A stretch of 39,265 nucleotides of DNA, taken from positions 1 through 39,265 of the IMG/VR virus record IMGVR_UViG_3300005602_000005; one strand, 5' to 3'. Every line of letters starts with the position of its first letter. Position 1 is the stretch's first letter. Position numbers and translations under genes: made by a program. This document shows, piece after piece, positions 23,419 to 29,980 of this stretch. Under the pieces are notes generated by a model. The model was not told where the DNA came from, did not search any database, and saw only the letters and a program-made list of their open reading frames with translations. The DNA comes from a virus.

Positions 23419-24661
23419 ATTCACCATTACGTTTGATAATAAATTCTTTATTATTCTTTACCATGTATTTACGCCAGCGGTCAACAATGATATCGCAATA
23501 AGCGGGACTTAGTTCAATTCCGTAGCATATACGTCCAAGTTGTTCTGCTGCTATTAGCGTTGTTCCTGAGCCTAAGAATGGGTCGTAGACGCCTTCTCCT
23601 TTTGCTGTGTTGTTGCGGATAGGACGTGCCATGCATTCGATAGGTTTTTGAGTTCCGTGTCCTGTTCTCATATCTTGATCTCTGTTTCCACCCATAGCAC
23701 TCATTGAAGCTATTTCCCAAACTGTAGACTGATCTCTTGCCCCCTGCCAGTTATGATTTGATCCTTTTTTCACGGCATATAAACAAGATTCATGCTGCCA
23801 ATGATAATCGCCACGAGAAAGCGCAAAGTGTTGTTTAATCCATATGATTTGACTTATCAATTGGTAATTATTTTCTTTTAAAGAATTTTCGACTTCTGAA
23901 TGGAAAAGAGAAGCGTACCAAACGTACGCAATCGATCCGGGAAACAAATACCAAGCTAACGACCAATTGATTTTGTCATCATTCTGGACTTTCCCTTTTG
24001 ATTTTACAGAAACTCTTATTCCATCAGTTCCGATATTTGATGGATCTCTCCAGTTTGGATCATATTCAACTCCATAAGGCGGATCGGTCACCATTAGAAT
24101 AGGTTCAGCACCACTTAAGCATTTGTTGACGTATTCAGGAAGTGTGCTATCACCGCATACGAGTCTATGATTGTTGAGTTCGTAGACATCTCCCAGCTTT
24201 GTAATTGCATCTTCATCTTTGCAAGGTTCTAGGACTTCTGAGCAATCTTCTTCGACTTCTTGCGAGTCTATTTTGGTTATGTTTTCGAAATCGTAATCAT
24301 GCATACCGAGGTCGATTAGCTCATCTAAGCTATACTCTTGTAATAGAATTTCTTGATCAAATTCACCATGATGGATGTTGTCTAAGACTATACGTTTCTT
24401 CATAATATCTTCTGGCACATCTTTTGAGACAATACAAGGAGCTTCTTTTAAGCCTATCTTTTTGGCTGCTTTGGCGCGTTGGTTGCCTGCGTAGATAGTT
24501 AGCTTATCATTGGCATCGTTGACTAGACATGGACGCATAGCGAAGAAATCGGGGTCTGTTTCGATATTATGGCAAAGCTTTTCGAATTGAGGCTTGTCAA
24601 TTTTACGAGGGTTTTTATCGTAGAATTTGAGTTTGGAAAGAGGGAGATAAACAATATTCAA
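23405..24661 (-). CDS. ParB-like domain fused to a DNA methyltransferase (beta class)
   Basis: This is a 418-residue protein. Residues 1-~110 match a ParB/Sulfiredoxin-type domain with the GNQRAKAAKKIG motif (59-70). After an acidic linker (~125-160), DPPYG (193-197) is the catalytic motif IV. FLGSGTT (362-368) near the C-terminus is the SAM-binding motif I. This order is the beta class of N6-adenine/N4-cytosine methyltransferases. No restriction enzyme is nearby, so it is an orphan enzyme, perhaps protecting phage DNA or marking the packaging region. The target site is unknown. Confidence 0.85.
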   Translation of the reverse strand: MNIVYLPLSKLKFYDKNPRKIDKPQFEKLCHNIETDPDFFAMRPCLVNDANDKLTIYAGNQRAKAAKKIGLKEAPCIVSKDVPEDIMKKRIVLDNIHHGEFDQEILLQEYSLDELIDLGMHDYDFENITKIDSQEVEEDCSEVLEPCKDEDAITKLGDVYELNNHRLVCGDSTLPEYVNKCLSGAEPILMVTDPPYGVEYDPNWRDPSNIGTDGIRVSVKSKGKVQNDDKINWSLAWYLFPGSIAYVWYASLFHSEVENSLKENNYQLISQIIWIKQHFALSRGDYHWQHESCLYAVKKGSNHNWQGARDQSTVWEIASMSAMGGNRDQDMRTGHGTQKPIECMARPIRNNTAKGEGVYDPFLGSGTTLIAAEQLGRICYGIELSPAYCDIIVDRWRKYMVKNNKEFIIKRNGEYVTT

Positions 24662-24663
24662 TC

Positions 24664-24846
24664 TTAATACTCATGAGCAGATTTGATGCGTTTTTTTAAG
24701 TCTTTAGAAGCAGATTTTGCTTCTTTTTCTTCTATTTTTTCATGTTTCTTTTTGATGCCTTTGGCGTATTTGGCTTCGGATTGGTAGTGTTTAGCGTCTT
24801 TATCGAGAGCTTTTGCAGCTTTTTTCATAATTTTAGCGTGACTCAT
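24664..24846 (-). CDS. Small Lys-rich helical protein at the head of the late operon
   Basis: This 60-residue protein is Lys/Ala/Glu-rich throughout (MSHAKIMKKAAKALDKDAKH ...), probably one long helix, with AAGG before the ATG. It is two bases from the methyltransferase gene. It resembles in composition the Lys-rich proteins at 18764-19152 and is the first gene of the minus-strand late block. Confidence 0.55.
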   Translation of the reverse strand: MSHAKIMKKAAKALDKDAKHYQSEAKYAKGIKKKHEKIEEKEAKSASKDLKKRIKSAHEY

Positions 24847-24913
24847 ATGATGACCTTATGTTATATTTTCAGGATCGATTTTTGAGAGGAATTTGTCAAG
24901 GAAATTATTTGAA

Positions 24914-25000
24914 ATGAGATCTTTGATTAGTCTAGCGATCGGTTATTTCTTTGGGGTTGTGTGGTCATATTTTTATCTTAAAACAGATTGGTTCAAATGA
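24914..25000 (+). CDS. Tiny membrane protein
   Basis: This 28-residue peptide is mostly one hydrophobic helix (SLISLAIGYFFGVVWSYFYL). AAGGAA is about 10 bases upstream. The stop overlaps the next ATG (ATGA), which supports it as a real coupled gene. Its function is unknown. Confidence 0.45.
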   Translation: MRSLISLAIGYFFGVVWSYFYLKTDWFK

Positions 25001-25200
25001 TCCAAGTACAATTAGACTTTTTTAAGACAGCGCAAGAATGTGAGATTGATGCGCTACGTATTGCGTTGGAAAAGACGACTAAGACATTAGAAAAAGTGAG
25101 AAAAGGTACATACGCTGAGATAAATGCATTAAAGAAAAGAGTTTTAGAATTAGAGGAAAGGTTAGCGATAATCGAAAGGAATATATGTAATGGAAAGTGA
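24997..25200 (+). CDS. Small coiled-coil protein
   Basis: This 67-residue protein is a continuous charged helix with heptads (LEKTTKTLEKVRKGTYAEIN then LKKRVLELEERLAIIE). It has no clear ribosome site of its own; translation probably couples to the tiny membrane protein through the ATGA overlap. It overlaps the next gene by 11 bp. A membrane helix and a coiled coil on separate adjacent genes mirrors the fused layout at 2606, 7310 and 32760. Confidence 0.55.
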   Translation: MIQVQLDFFKTAQECEIDALRIALEKTTKTLEKVRKGTYAEINALKKRVLELEERLAIIERNICNGK

Positions 25201-25408
25201 AGAAAATAAAAGTGTTAAAGATCTTTTGATGGATTTGTTTTTAGCAAATGGTATTAAACCACCGGAGGCATTTGCAGGAATGTTTCATTTGATAATTGAA
25301 CAAGCGATTAAAGGTAAAAATAAGCCTGGGAAAAAATTAATGATGCAAATGTTTTCTGATGCGTGGGATGAATATGAAAGAATTAAAAAGGAAAAAGATG
25401 AAAAGTGA
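25190..25408 (+). CDS. Short helical protein, family A
   Basis: This 72-residue protein is helical: VKDLLMDLFLANGIKPPEAF, then LIIEQAIKGKNKPGKKLMMQ and MFSDAWDEYERI. AAAGGA precedes the ATG. The closing 'F.daWdE' pattern recurs in the next gene and, weakly, at 33766, which suggests small paralogues. The function is unknown. Confidence 0.55.
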   Translation: MESEENKSVKDLLMDLFLANGIKPPEAFAGMFHLIIEQAIKGKNKPGKKLMMQMFSDAWDEYERIKKEKDEK

Positions 25409-25646
25409 AAAAAAATCCACAGAGAAAATCGCTAAAATCAGCATGTTGATTAATGAATTATATCAAACGAATAGGATTAATGTAGAAGATGGGATAAACG
25501 CTTTAATTTTTACATTAGTTACGTTAGCAAAGATTGAAGAAATTGATAAAGATGATATAAATAAAGTTTTTGAATCTGTATGGGATGAGTTAGATCCAAT
25601 ATACAAAGACTGGAGAGGTAAAATAGACGATCCTGCTTTAAGGTAG
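25398..25646 (+). CDS. Short helical protein, family A paralogue
   Basis: This 82-residue protein has IAKISMLINELYQTNRINVE and VFESVWDELDPIYKDW, similar in layout to the gene before it. The ATG at 25398, with AAAGGA just upstream and inside the previous gene's end, fits better than the earlier in-frame ATGs. A hairpin overlaps its stop. Confidence 0.55.
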   Translation: MKSEKKSTEKIAKISMLINELYQTNRINVEDGINALIFTLVTLAKIEEIDKDDINKVFESVWDELDPIYKDWRGKIDDPALR

Positions 25647-25655
25647 CAGGAGACC
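25632..25655. terminator. Hairpin between convergent genes
   Basis: CCTGCT ... AGCAGG (25632-25650) forms a perfect 6-bp stem over the stop of the plus-strand gene, followed by AGACCTTTT. It lies between converging transcripts and could end the plus-strand one. The T-run is short. Confidence 0.4.
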
Positions 25656-25663
25656 TTTTAACC

Positions 25664-26341
25664 TTAAGGAAGAGCTTTAAGACATTCAATATTAATAGAA
25701 GCGATGGTGATAGGGAATACGCTTCCACCAATATTTGGATTGAGAACAACGCTACTTACACTTGTATTTCTAAGTCTTAACATTGAATTTGCTTGTACTT
25801 CCATGATAACTTCTCCAGTGCTATGTGCTGCGTCATCATTAGGGCTTGATGTATATCCGGAATAGATAGAGCCAGGAACAAGCACACCATTCAACCAGAA
25901 ACCGAAGGACCACGATGGAACAGGTTGTGGAACTGGAGGTGCTATGCGAGCCTGAAGCTGCCAGCTCATATGATAAATACCATGCTGAAGAAACTTGATA
26001 TCGCCGGTAATATTTGCTTGTGAAATATCAAAATCAGTAAGCGCTGAATTTTGATTAACTTGATTAAACAAGACTTGGTCTCCAACTGCTGCAGCATTAA
26101 ATGCCTGAATTGTTTCTGGGACTGATGCAAAGACATTCAAATATCTAGCACATCCAGAAGTAGAAGGGGAGGAGCTGCCAGCAGGCCCTTGTAAACCTTG
26201 AGGACCTTGCATGCCGTTTTGTCCGGGAATCCCTTGAGGGCCAGGAACGCCTTGAAGACCTTGAGGTCCTTGGAGACCTGGAACACCTTGAGGACCTTGA
26301 ACACAACAGCAGCAATTAGAGTCCATAGAATCTTTACACAT
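25664..26341 (-). CDS. Collagen-like protein with C1q/BclA-like C-terminal domain
   Basis: This is a 225-residue protein. After a Cys-rich start (NCCCC, ~9-13) come about 13 Gly-X-Y triplets (~15-56), mostly GPQ, GLQ and GVP, which form a triple helix. The C-terminal ~150 residues are beta-rich and jelly-roll-like (QVNQNSALTDFDISQ ... GIYHMSWQLQ ... SWSFGFWLNGVL), as in C1q/BclA-type trimers. AAGGA precedes the ATG. It is a surface fibre or adhesin by type, yet lies in the replication region, away from the tail genes. Virion location is inferred. Confidence 0.75.
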   Translation of the reverse strand: MCKDSMDSNCCCCVQGPQGVPGLQGPQGLQGVPGPQGIPGQNGMQGPQGLQGPAGSSSPSTSGCARYLNVFASVPETIQAFNAAAVGDQVLFNQVNQNSALTDFDISQANITGDIKFLQHGIYHMSWQLQARIAPPVPQPVPSWSFGFWLNGVLVPGSIYSGYTSSPNDDAAHSTGEVIMEVQANSMLRLRNTSVSSVVLNPNIGGSVFPITIASINIECLKALP

Positions 26342-26358
26342 ATTTACATCCTTGTAAT

Positions 26359-26371
26359 GCCGAAAGTCGGC
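26359..26371 (-). other. Short GC hairpin between resolvase and collagen-like genes
   Basis: GCCGA-CTT-TCGGC (minus) is a 5-bp stem in the 56-bp gap upstream of the collagen-like gene. No T-run follows on this strand, so it is more likely an RNA processing or stability element than a terminator. Confidence 0.3.
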
Positions 26372-26397
26372 GATTTCTCTTTAACACAAAAGATGAT

Positions 26398-26778
26398 TTA
26401 AACGAATATTTCGATACGGATATGTTGGATTTTTCCTTTTTCTTGGGCATATAACCAAGATATGCGTGGATCGTCGTCATATCGGCCGGCGCCTTTATGG
26501 TAACGATCGAGCCCGGATTCATAGGGATAAATGATGCATTCGGCTAATTGATCACGAATCCACTTGAAAGCCATTTGGAGATTATCAGAATCTAGCAATC
26601 GTGGGCTTATTCTGCTAAGCTTTACTATACAGGGTAGAGTGATTATCTTATCGTTGAACTCGGCTTTGATGGCCCACTTTTGGGCTGTATGTCTTTTGCC
26701 TTTCTTTAGCCAATGTTCCCTTGAATTCGCTTCGCTAACAGTTAGGATGTCAAGCTCGCATGCGTAGAATTTATTCAT
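26398..26778 (-). CDS. RusA-like Holliday junction resolvase
   Basis: This is a 126-residue protein. LLDSDNLQMAFKWIRDQLAE (61-80) gives Asp63, Asp65-Asn66 and Asp76, and GRYDDDPRISWLY (~98-110) gives a second acidic cluster. This D.DN...K..D.L...DD pattern is typical of RusA-type resolvases, which cut four-way junctions made in recombination or before packaging. It overlaps the gene at 26771 by 8 bp and lies in the replication operon. The spacing fits the family, but the N-terminus is divergent. Confidence 0.65.
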   Translation of the reverse strand: MNKFYACELDILTVSEANSREHWLKKGKRHTAQKWAIKAEFNDKIITLPCIVKLSRISPRLLDSDNLQMAFKWIRDQLAECIIYPYESGLDRYHKGAGRYDDDPRISWLYAQEKGKIQHIRIEIFV

Positions 26779-27013
26779 TTTCTAGATCAAATTTGGGCTT
26801 GAACTCGAACCAGTATCTTCTTGTAATAAGTCCTTGTCGCAAGTGAGGCTCTTGCTCTACGAGACAAATATCGTCCAAGGAAAAATCCTTTCCAAGATGT
26901 GCAAGATTTGCAGCATAAGCCTTAGAGAAGTCATCCAATATTTTATAGCGCTGCTCTCTAATTTGACGAGTATAATTTTCCACTAATTGCTCCAAACTTT
27001 TATCATTTGGCAT
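26771..27013 (-). CDS. Small replication-module protein, function unknown
   Basis: This 80-residue protein is helical in its first half (LEQLVENYTRQIREQRYKIL) with an acidic C-terminus. The ATG lies within the end of the short gene at 27003 and its stop overlaps the resolvase start. No domain was recognised; tight coupling suggests a role alongside replication and resolution. Confidence 0.5.
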   Translation of the reverse strand: MPNDKSLEQLVENYTRQIREQRYKILDDFSKAYAANLAHLGKDFSLDDICLVEQEPHLRQGLITRRYWFEFKPKFDLENE

Positions 27014-27080
27014 CTTTAAGAGTTTCCTTTTGTTTGTAGAATCGAATTGGAGGCCATTTATTTGGCTCAGGTTGCGTCAT
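27003..27080 (-). CDS. Very short coupled gene
   Basis: This 25-residue peptide reads MTQPEPNKWPPIRFYKQKET then LKDAK. Its ATG overlaps the preceding stop (ATGA at 27077-27080) and its end overlaps the next start by 11 bp. The overlaps on both sides are the main support. Confidence 0.4.
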   Translation of the reverse strand: MTQPEPNKWPPIRFYKQKETLKDAK

Positions 27081-27442
27081 TTTGGTTTATTGGTGGCTTG
27101 GGTTGTTTTTGCCTGTCTTTGACTTTCTTGGGTCGTTTTACGAATTCTTTCCTTATCTTTATAGATTAACGAACACATTTCTTTGAAAGTTTCATTAACT
27201 TCTTTCATAAATTTATTATAAGGCTGATGCATGTTTATTGGATTGCAATAATTCCCATTATCAGGGCTTTTATAACTAAAGTTCAAGGTTATCTTGGTTA
27301 ATGAAATCATTAGTTCAATGGGGCCTTGATGTGGAGCATGTGCCCAATCTTTTGCAAGCTGATAGTTTTTCAAAAAGTCATCATGCGGGCCTTTTTTATG
27401 CTCTCCGTTTCCGTCTGAGTCGTTCCATCTTATATTAATCAT
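27077..27442 (-). CDS. Replication-module protein, function unknown
   Basis: This 121-residue protein has a His/Asn/Pro-rich N-terminal half (KGPHDDFLKNYQLAKDWAHA). A helical middle (YNKFMKEVNETFKEMCSLIY) follows, and the tail is Lys/Gln/Thr-rich and disordered. Its start overlaps the end of the initiator gene by 8 bp. In many phages the gene after the initiator helps load the helicase. Position allows that here, but no motif supports it. Confidence 0.45.
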   Translation of the reverse strand: MINIRWNDSDGNGEHKKGPHDDFLKNYQLAKDWAHAPHQGPIELMISLTKITLNFSYKSPDNGNYCNPINMHQPYNKFMKEVNETFKEMCSLIYKDKERIRKTTQESQRQAKTTQATNKPK

Positions 27443-28313
27443 TTAATACACCTCCAAAAAGAGAGACCAAAACTTTTTGAAAGGTTTTTTCGGGAAGATT
27501 AAAAGGAATTTCTTTTGCCGTAGAACGATTCACAACAAACTTTTCATCAAATGTAAGTCCTTTAAACTTATCAGGATATTGATCTTTTAACTTAAGAGCA
27601 AATTGTCTATTTTTTCGAATTATGTCTTTTTCTGCATTGCCTTGCATTTCGAGCTCGATTCGGTCATATTGCTTGCGAAGTTTTCCTGGGGAAAGAATGT
27701 TAGTTTTCCAAAATCCATCGTTATGAATCCATTCGATCATCTGTCTAAGCCTTTCGGGACAGCGCTTATCTATTCGCAGGATTTTATCGAAGTCTTGCTC
27801 CCAATTCTTGGTGTTGAGCTTGATGTCTGGTTTTAGCTTTTTAAGTTGCTCGATGAAAAAAGAACATAACGATACCGCATCATTAGATGCGGATGCGACG
27901 GAGTCGCAAGGTTCTTTTATATTTTTTATATTTATATCACTTGTATTTATCTGTACGAACTGTGGTTCGTTATGACACGAATTGTGGTTCGTTTGGGGGT
28001 GAACTGTAGTTCGCTTCGTATTAAATTTTTTAAAATCATTAGTAATCCATATATCTCGTTTAGTTTGAAAACCGCCTCTTTCGACTTCAACGTGTATATA
28101 TTCAGCATCAACTAATTGTTTTAACCATTTTTGAATACATCGCGTTGTTACCTTCTGTTTATCGGCAAAATGCTGATTTGATGCCCAACATCTACCATCT
28201 TGAGAATACATAGAGATTCGGGCATAAAGATTTTTGGCTCCTTCATCTAAGTTTTCGTCATCAAGGATATAGCTTGGGATTATTGCATAGGATGATTTTT
28301 GAGGAATTGACAT
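27435..28313 (-). CDS. Replication initiator, winged-helix type with internal origin
   Basis: This is a 292-residue protein. The N-terminal domain (~1-95) is a winged helix of the helix_turn_helix_36 type: LDEGAKNLYARISMYSQDGR, WASNQHFADKQKVTTRCIQK and WLKQLVDAEYIHVEVERGGF. A low-complexity linker (~97-140) follows, then a helical C-terminal domain with QMIEWIHNDGFWKTNILSPG, a pattern seen in DnaD/replication-O-like proteins. AAAGGA precedes the ATG. The linker DNA contains the iteron array, as in lambda O. It probably melts the origin and recruits host helicase. Confidence 0.75.
   Translation of the reverse strand: MSIPQKSSYAIIPSYILDDENLDEGAKNLYARISMYSQDGRCWASNQHFADKQKVTTRCIQKWLKQLVDAEYIHVEVERGGFQTKRDIWITNDFKKFNTKRTTVHPQTNHNSCHNEPQFVQINTSDINIKNIKEPCDSVASASNDAVSLCSFFIEQLKKLKPDIKLNTKNWEQDFDKILRIDKRCPERLRQMIEWIHNDGFWKTNILSPGKLRKQYDRIELEMQGNAEKDIIRKNRQFALKLKDQYPDKFKGLTFDEKFVVNRSTAKEIPFNLPEKTFQKVLVSLFGGVLND
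27910..28013. other. Probable replication origin inside the initiator gene
   Basis: Three 14-bp dyads, CGAACTGTGGTTCG (27956), CGAATTGTGGTTCG (27978) and TGAACTGTAGTTCG (28000), are spaced exactly 22 bp, two helical turns. Each has the form GAAC/T-TGTR-GTTC. Next to them, 27910-27955 is nearly pure A/T, as expected for an unwinding element. The position, in the linker of the initiator gene, is like lambda ori. Confidence 0.75.
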
Positions 28314-28408
28314 AGTGAATCCTTTTGTAAAGTAATTTCTTCTTGTTGCGAAATTAAATAGGAATTCACTAAACTGAAGATAAGAAACGTCAGTCTAGTG
28401 TCTTCTAA

Positions 28409-28433
28409 AACCCAAGGCCGCAAACCTTGGGTT
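28409..28433 (-). terminator. Attenuator-like hairpin in the initiator leader
   Basis: AACCCAAGG and CCTTGGGTT form a perfect 9-bp stem around TTTGCGG. TTAGAAG follows on the minus strand. It lies about 100 bp before the initiator start, so it could attenuate initiator expression. The T-run is weak. Confidence 0.45.
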
Positions 28434-28535
28434 CTTTCATTTATACACTTTGCAAGAGATAAATTCCAGCTATTCGAAGTGCTCGATAAAATCATACGAG
28501 TGGACTGAAATTTTTCTTTTACAAAATTCATAATA

Positions 28536-28585
28536 TTCTTATGTTGCGATTGTCGTAGCATTCTAGTGTTGCGACTGTCATAGCA
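28536..28585. repeat. Tandem 25-bp direct repeat, operator-like
   Basis: Two adjacent 25-bp copies (28536-28560 and 28561-28585) match at 21 of 25 positions. The core is GTTGCGAYTGTCRTAGCA. Further half-sites, GGTTGTCG near 28629 and inverted GCGACAATC near 28659, lie in the same spacer. Multiple spaced sites upstream of the replication gene suggest repressor operators. Confidence 0.6.
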
Positions 28586-28698
28586 AGTTGTTATGCTGTG
28601 ATAAAGCCACAGAATCCTTACTGTGGCGGTTGTCGTTCAAATGCTCCCACGTGTTTAGCGACAATCTTCTTGTTATAATCCTTTTAGTTGAAGTTTTT

Positions 28699-28725
28699 CC
28701 CCGGGTGTATGGCCCGGGGTTTTTT
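28699..28725 (+). terminator. Strong plus-strand terminator
   Basis: CCCCGGG and CCCGGGG form a perfect 7-bp all-GC stem around TGTATGG, followed by six T. No plus-strand gene ends just before it. A TATAAT box 20 bp upstream would make a transcript of only ~40 nt, so it may block read-through or end a tiny RNA. Confidence 0.75.
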
Positions 28726-28726
28726 A

Positions 28727-29044
28727 TTATAGGGCATAATTTAAGGCGTCATGTTCCTTTCTATTCGCGCAAATTGTTGCGCATCCGTTAGCGATTTCAA
28801 TGCCCGTGGGACGTGCGATGGCAAGTGTTTGGTTGATCTCGGTGCTTGTCAAGTATCCAATCTTCTCAAGGCGTTTAACAAGGCTGTTTCCGGCGCAATA
28901 TGTAGGATCTACGATAATGCTTACCCCTTTCAGATAGTAGCACATGAGGTCTATGAAGAAGTCTGCGAGGAGTTCGCTTTCTTTATCCAGAAGGTTAGCT
29001 ATACAATATTCGCACAAGTGATCTTTTAAACAAGTCATGCCCAT
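28727..29044 (-). CDS. Putative small protein, function unknown
   Basis: This is a 105-residue protein. Its N-terminal part is Cys-containing (CLKDHLCEYCIANLL). Helical segments ELLADFFIDLMCYYL and SLVKRLEKIGYLTSTEINQT follow. The amino-acid pattern looks protein-like, but there is no good ribosome site, and an overlapping 92-codon plus-strand frame competes for the same DNA. It stops right at the terminator. I favour the minus strand because its residue pattern is more natural. Confidence 0.45.
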   Translation of the reverse strand: MGMTCLKDHLCEYCIANLLDKESELLADFFIDLMCYYLKGVSIIVDPTYCAGNSLVKRLEKIGYLTSTEINQTLAIARPTGIEIANGCATICANRKEHDALNYAL

Positions 29045-29100
29045 ACTATGTTTTCCGGTTGATTTTTGAGTTTTTTTGTGAATTTGCTTGAGAAAAATCT

Positions 29101-29235
29101 TTGTCGGAGGCTATTGTCATCGAATCTCAGGTGATTATTGGTTTACTCATTTGGGGTTTTGATCTTGTCGGGCGGCATTCTGCGTGGGTGCCGCTCTTTT
29201 TTTATCTTGTATATTCTAAAAATCCTTTTACGTAA
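29101..29235 (+). CDS. Possible tiny membrane protein with TTG start
   Basis: This 44-codon frame encodes a hydrophobic peptide (VIIGLLIWGFDLVGRHSAWV and PLFFYLVY). The start would be TTG with a weak ribosome site. The DNA also forms the terminator hairpin at 29171-29203, which argues against full translation. Recorded as uncertain. Confidence 0.25.
   Translation: MSEAIVIESQVIIGLLIWGFDLVGRHSAWVPLFFYLVYSKNPFT
29171..29203 (+). terminator. Plus-strand terminator upstream of the repressor region
   Basis: GCGGCA and TGCCGC form a 6-bp stem around an 11-nt loop, followed by TCTTTTTTT. It is a classical shape. It would end plus-strand transcription coming from 28.7-29.1 kb, unless the small membrane frame across it is real. 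Confidence 0.55.
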
Positions 29236-29259
29236 AAACAAAATGTGTACACTACGGGA

Positions 29260-29424
29260 ATGAAATCCCACAAACAGCTTCTAAGAGAACTTATCGAGTC
29301 ATGGCAATCTGAGGATGGCGGTGAAGTGAAAAAAGACGAAAATCCCCTTAATACTGTCGTAGCGGTGGCCATATTAATCATTATTCTCTTGAGTTTTGCG
29401 TTCTTCGTCCTGCTTTTTTTTTAG
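29260..29424 (+). CDS. Tiny single-pass membrane protein
   Basis: This 54-residue protein has a charged N-terminus (MKSHKQLLRELIESWQSEDG) and one strongly hydrophobic C-terminal helix (TVVAVAILIIILLSFAFFVL). The last 51 bp overlap the end of the convergent Cro-like gene. GGGA lies too close to the ATG for a good ribosome site. A superinfection-exclusion or lysis role is possible but unsupported. Confidence 0.5.
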   Translation: MKSHKQLLRELIESWQSEDGGEVKKDENPLNTVVAVAILIIILLSFAFFVLLFF

Positions 29425-29616
29425 CATCCTTGATTTATGCAATTCTCTACACGTTACTTTCTTTTTGGTCAGCTCTTCAATACGTAGGGCAACAGATAGC
29501 GGAACATCCACCATTCCATTCATAATGCACCATAAGCTTCTGTAGGATATTCCTATACGGCCAGCGAATGCTCCATATTTCAAACCATAGTTGTCAAGAT
29601 ATTCTTTTAGTAACAT
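29374..29616 (-). CDS. Cro/CI-type helix-turn-helix repressor
   Basis: This is an 80-residue protein. LKYGAFAGRIGISYRSLWCI (~11-30) and MNGMVDVPLSVALRIEEL (~31-48) match the XRE-type five-helix DNA-binding fold. The tail is a Lys/Arg/Glu-rich helix. The ATG at 29616 has AGGA 7 bases upstream, better than the earlier in-frame starts. It faces the early operon across a spacer with an 11-bp palindrome, the usual layout for a Cro or small repressor. No peptidase domain is present. Confidence 0.75.
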   Translation of the reverse strand: MLLKEYLDNYGLKYGAFAGRIGISYRSLWCIMNGMVDVPLSVALRIEELTKKKVTCRELHKSRMLKKKQDEERKTQENND

Positions 29617-29632
29617 TTTTAGCATCCTGATG

Positions 29633-29664
29633 TTGACATAAATTGTGATATTATCATAATATAA
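29633..29664 (+). promoter_or_regulatory. Early plus-strand promoter with overlapping palindrome
   Basis: TTGACA (29633-29638) and, 17 bp later, ATAATA, or TAATAT at 18 bp, form a sigma70-type promoter for the early operon. The palindrome TGATA-T-TATCA (29646-29656) lies between the boxes, a natural operator for the Cro-like protein encoded divergently. Confidence 0.6.
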
Positions 29665-29720
29665 ATACGACAAGACAATAACCCAAAAGACTGATAAAGT
29701 CAAAGTAAAGGAAAGTGTTT

Positions 29721-29942
29721 ATGAATCTTTTAGAAAAAGCACAAGTTCAGTTAGAAGAGATCGAAGTCACTTTAGAGGCTATACAGAAGCAAGAGGTTAA
29801 GTCGCTTGATGAGATAATGGAATATGTTTCTCATTGCATACAAGAAGCATATAGCATGAGAAACAATTTAAAAGAGATTGAGAGCTATTTAGATCCTTAC
29901 AATCCAGATGATTACGATTATGGCGTTGCGTCTTACAGATAA
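29721..29942 (+). CDS. Small acidic helical protein, first early gene
   Basis: This 73-residue protein is acidic and mostly helical (LLEKAQVQLEEIEVTLEAIQ), with a Tyr/Asp-rich end (DPYNPDDYDYG). AAAGGAAAG precedes the ATG at 29721, favoured over the GTG at 29715. It directly precedes RecT. Phages often place small accessory proteins here, but no family was recognised. Confidence 0.6.
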   Translation: MNLLEKAQVQLEEIEVTLEAIQKQEVKSLDEIMEYVSHCIQEAYSMRNNLKEIESYLDPYNPDDYDYGVASYR

Positions 29943-29980
29943 CAAACAAAGGTCTTAAAAATTGGCAAACGGAGAAAGTT

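Larger units (their letters stand above)
28314..28726. promoter_or_regulatory. Non-coding control region upstream of the initiator gene
   Basis: I see no convincing gene here. A 93-codon minus-strand frame crosses it, but it reads through hairpins and operator-like repeats. The region holds an attenuator-like hairpin (28409-28433), a 25-bp tandem repeat (28536-28585), a hairpin GCCACAG/CTGTGGC (28606-28627), a TATAAT box (28674) and a plus-strand terminator (28699-28725). Related CGATTGTCG half-sites recur, one of them inverted near 28657. Confidence 0.55.

Noticed and set aside
26198-26401. CRISPR-like short repeats in the collagen gene region
   Set aside because: The near-repeats (CCTTGAGG, CCTTGAAG) come from Gly-X-Y codons at 9-bp multiples. 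There are no uniform spacers.
28280-28561. A 93-codon minus-strand frame upstream of the initiator gene
   Set aside because: It reads through the attenuator-like hairpin and the tandem 25-bp repeat, overlaps the initiator start, and its residue pattern looks random. The region is better explained as regulatory DNA.
28751-29029. A 92-codon plus-strand frame opposite the 28727 gene
   Set aside because: It has an AAGG-like site, but the residue pattern is less natural than the minus-strand frame. Two plus-strand terminators flank it, so it is not fully excluded.
29041-29260. Possible tRNA in the gap upstream of the repressor
   Set aside because: No cloverleaf or T-loop sequence was found. The visible hairpin is a terminator shape.
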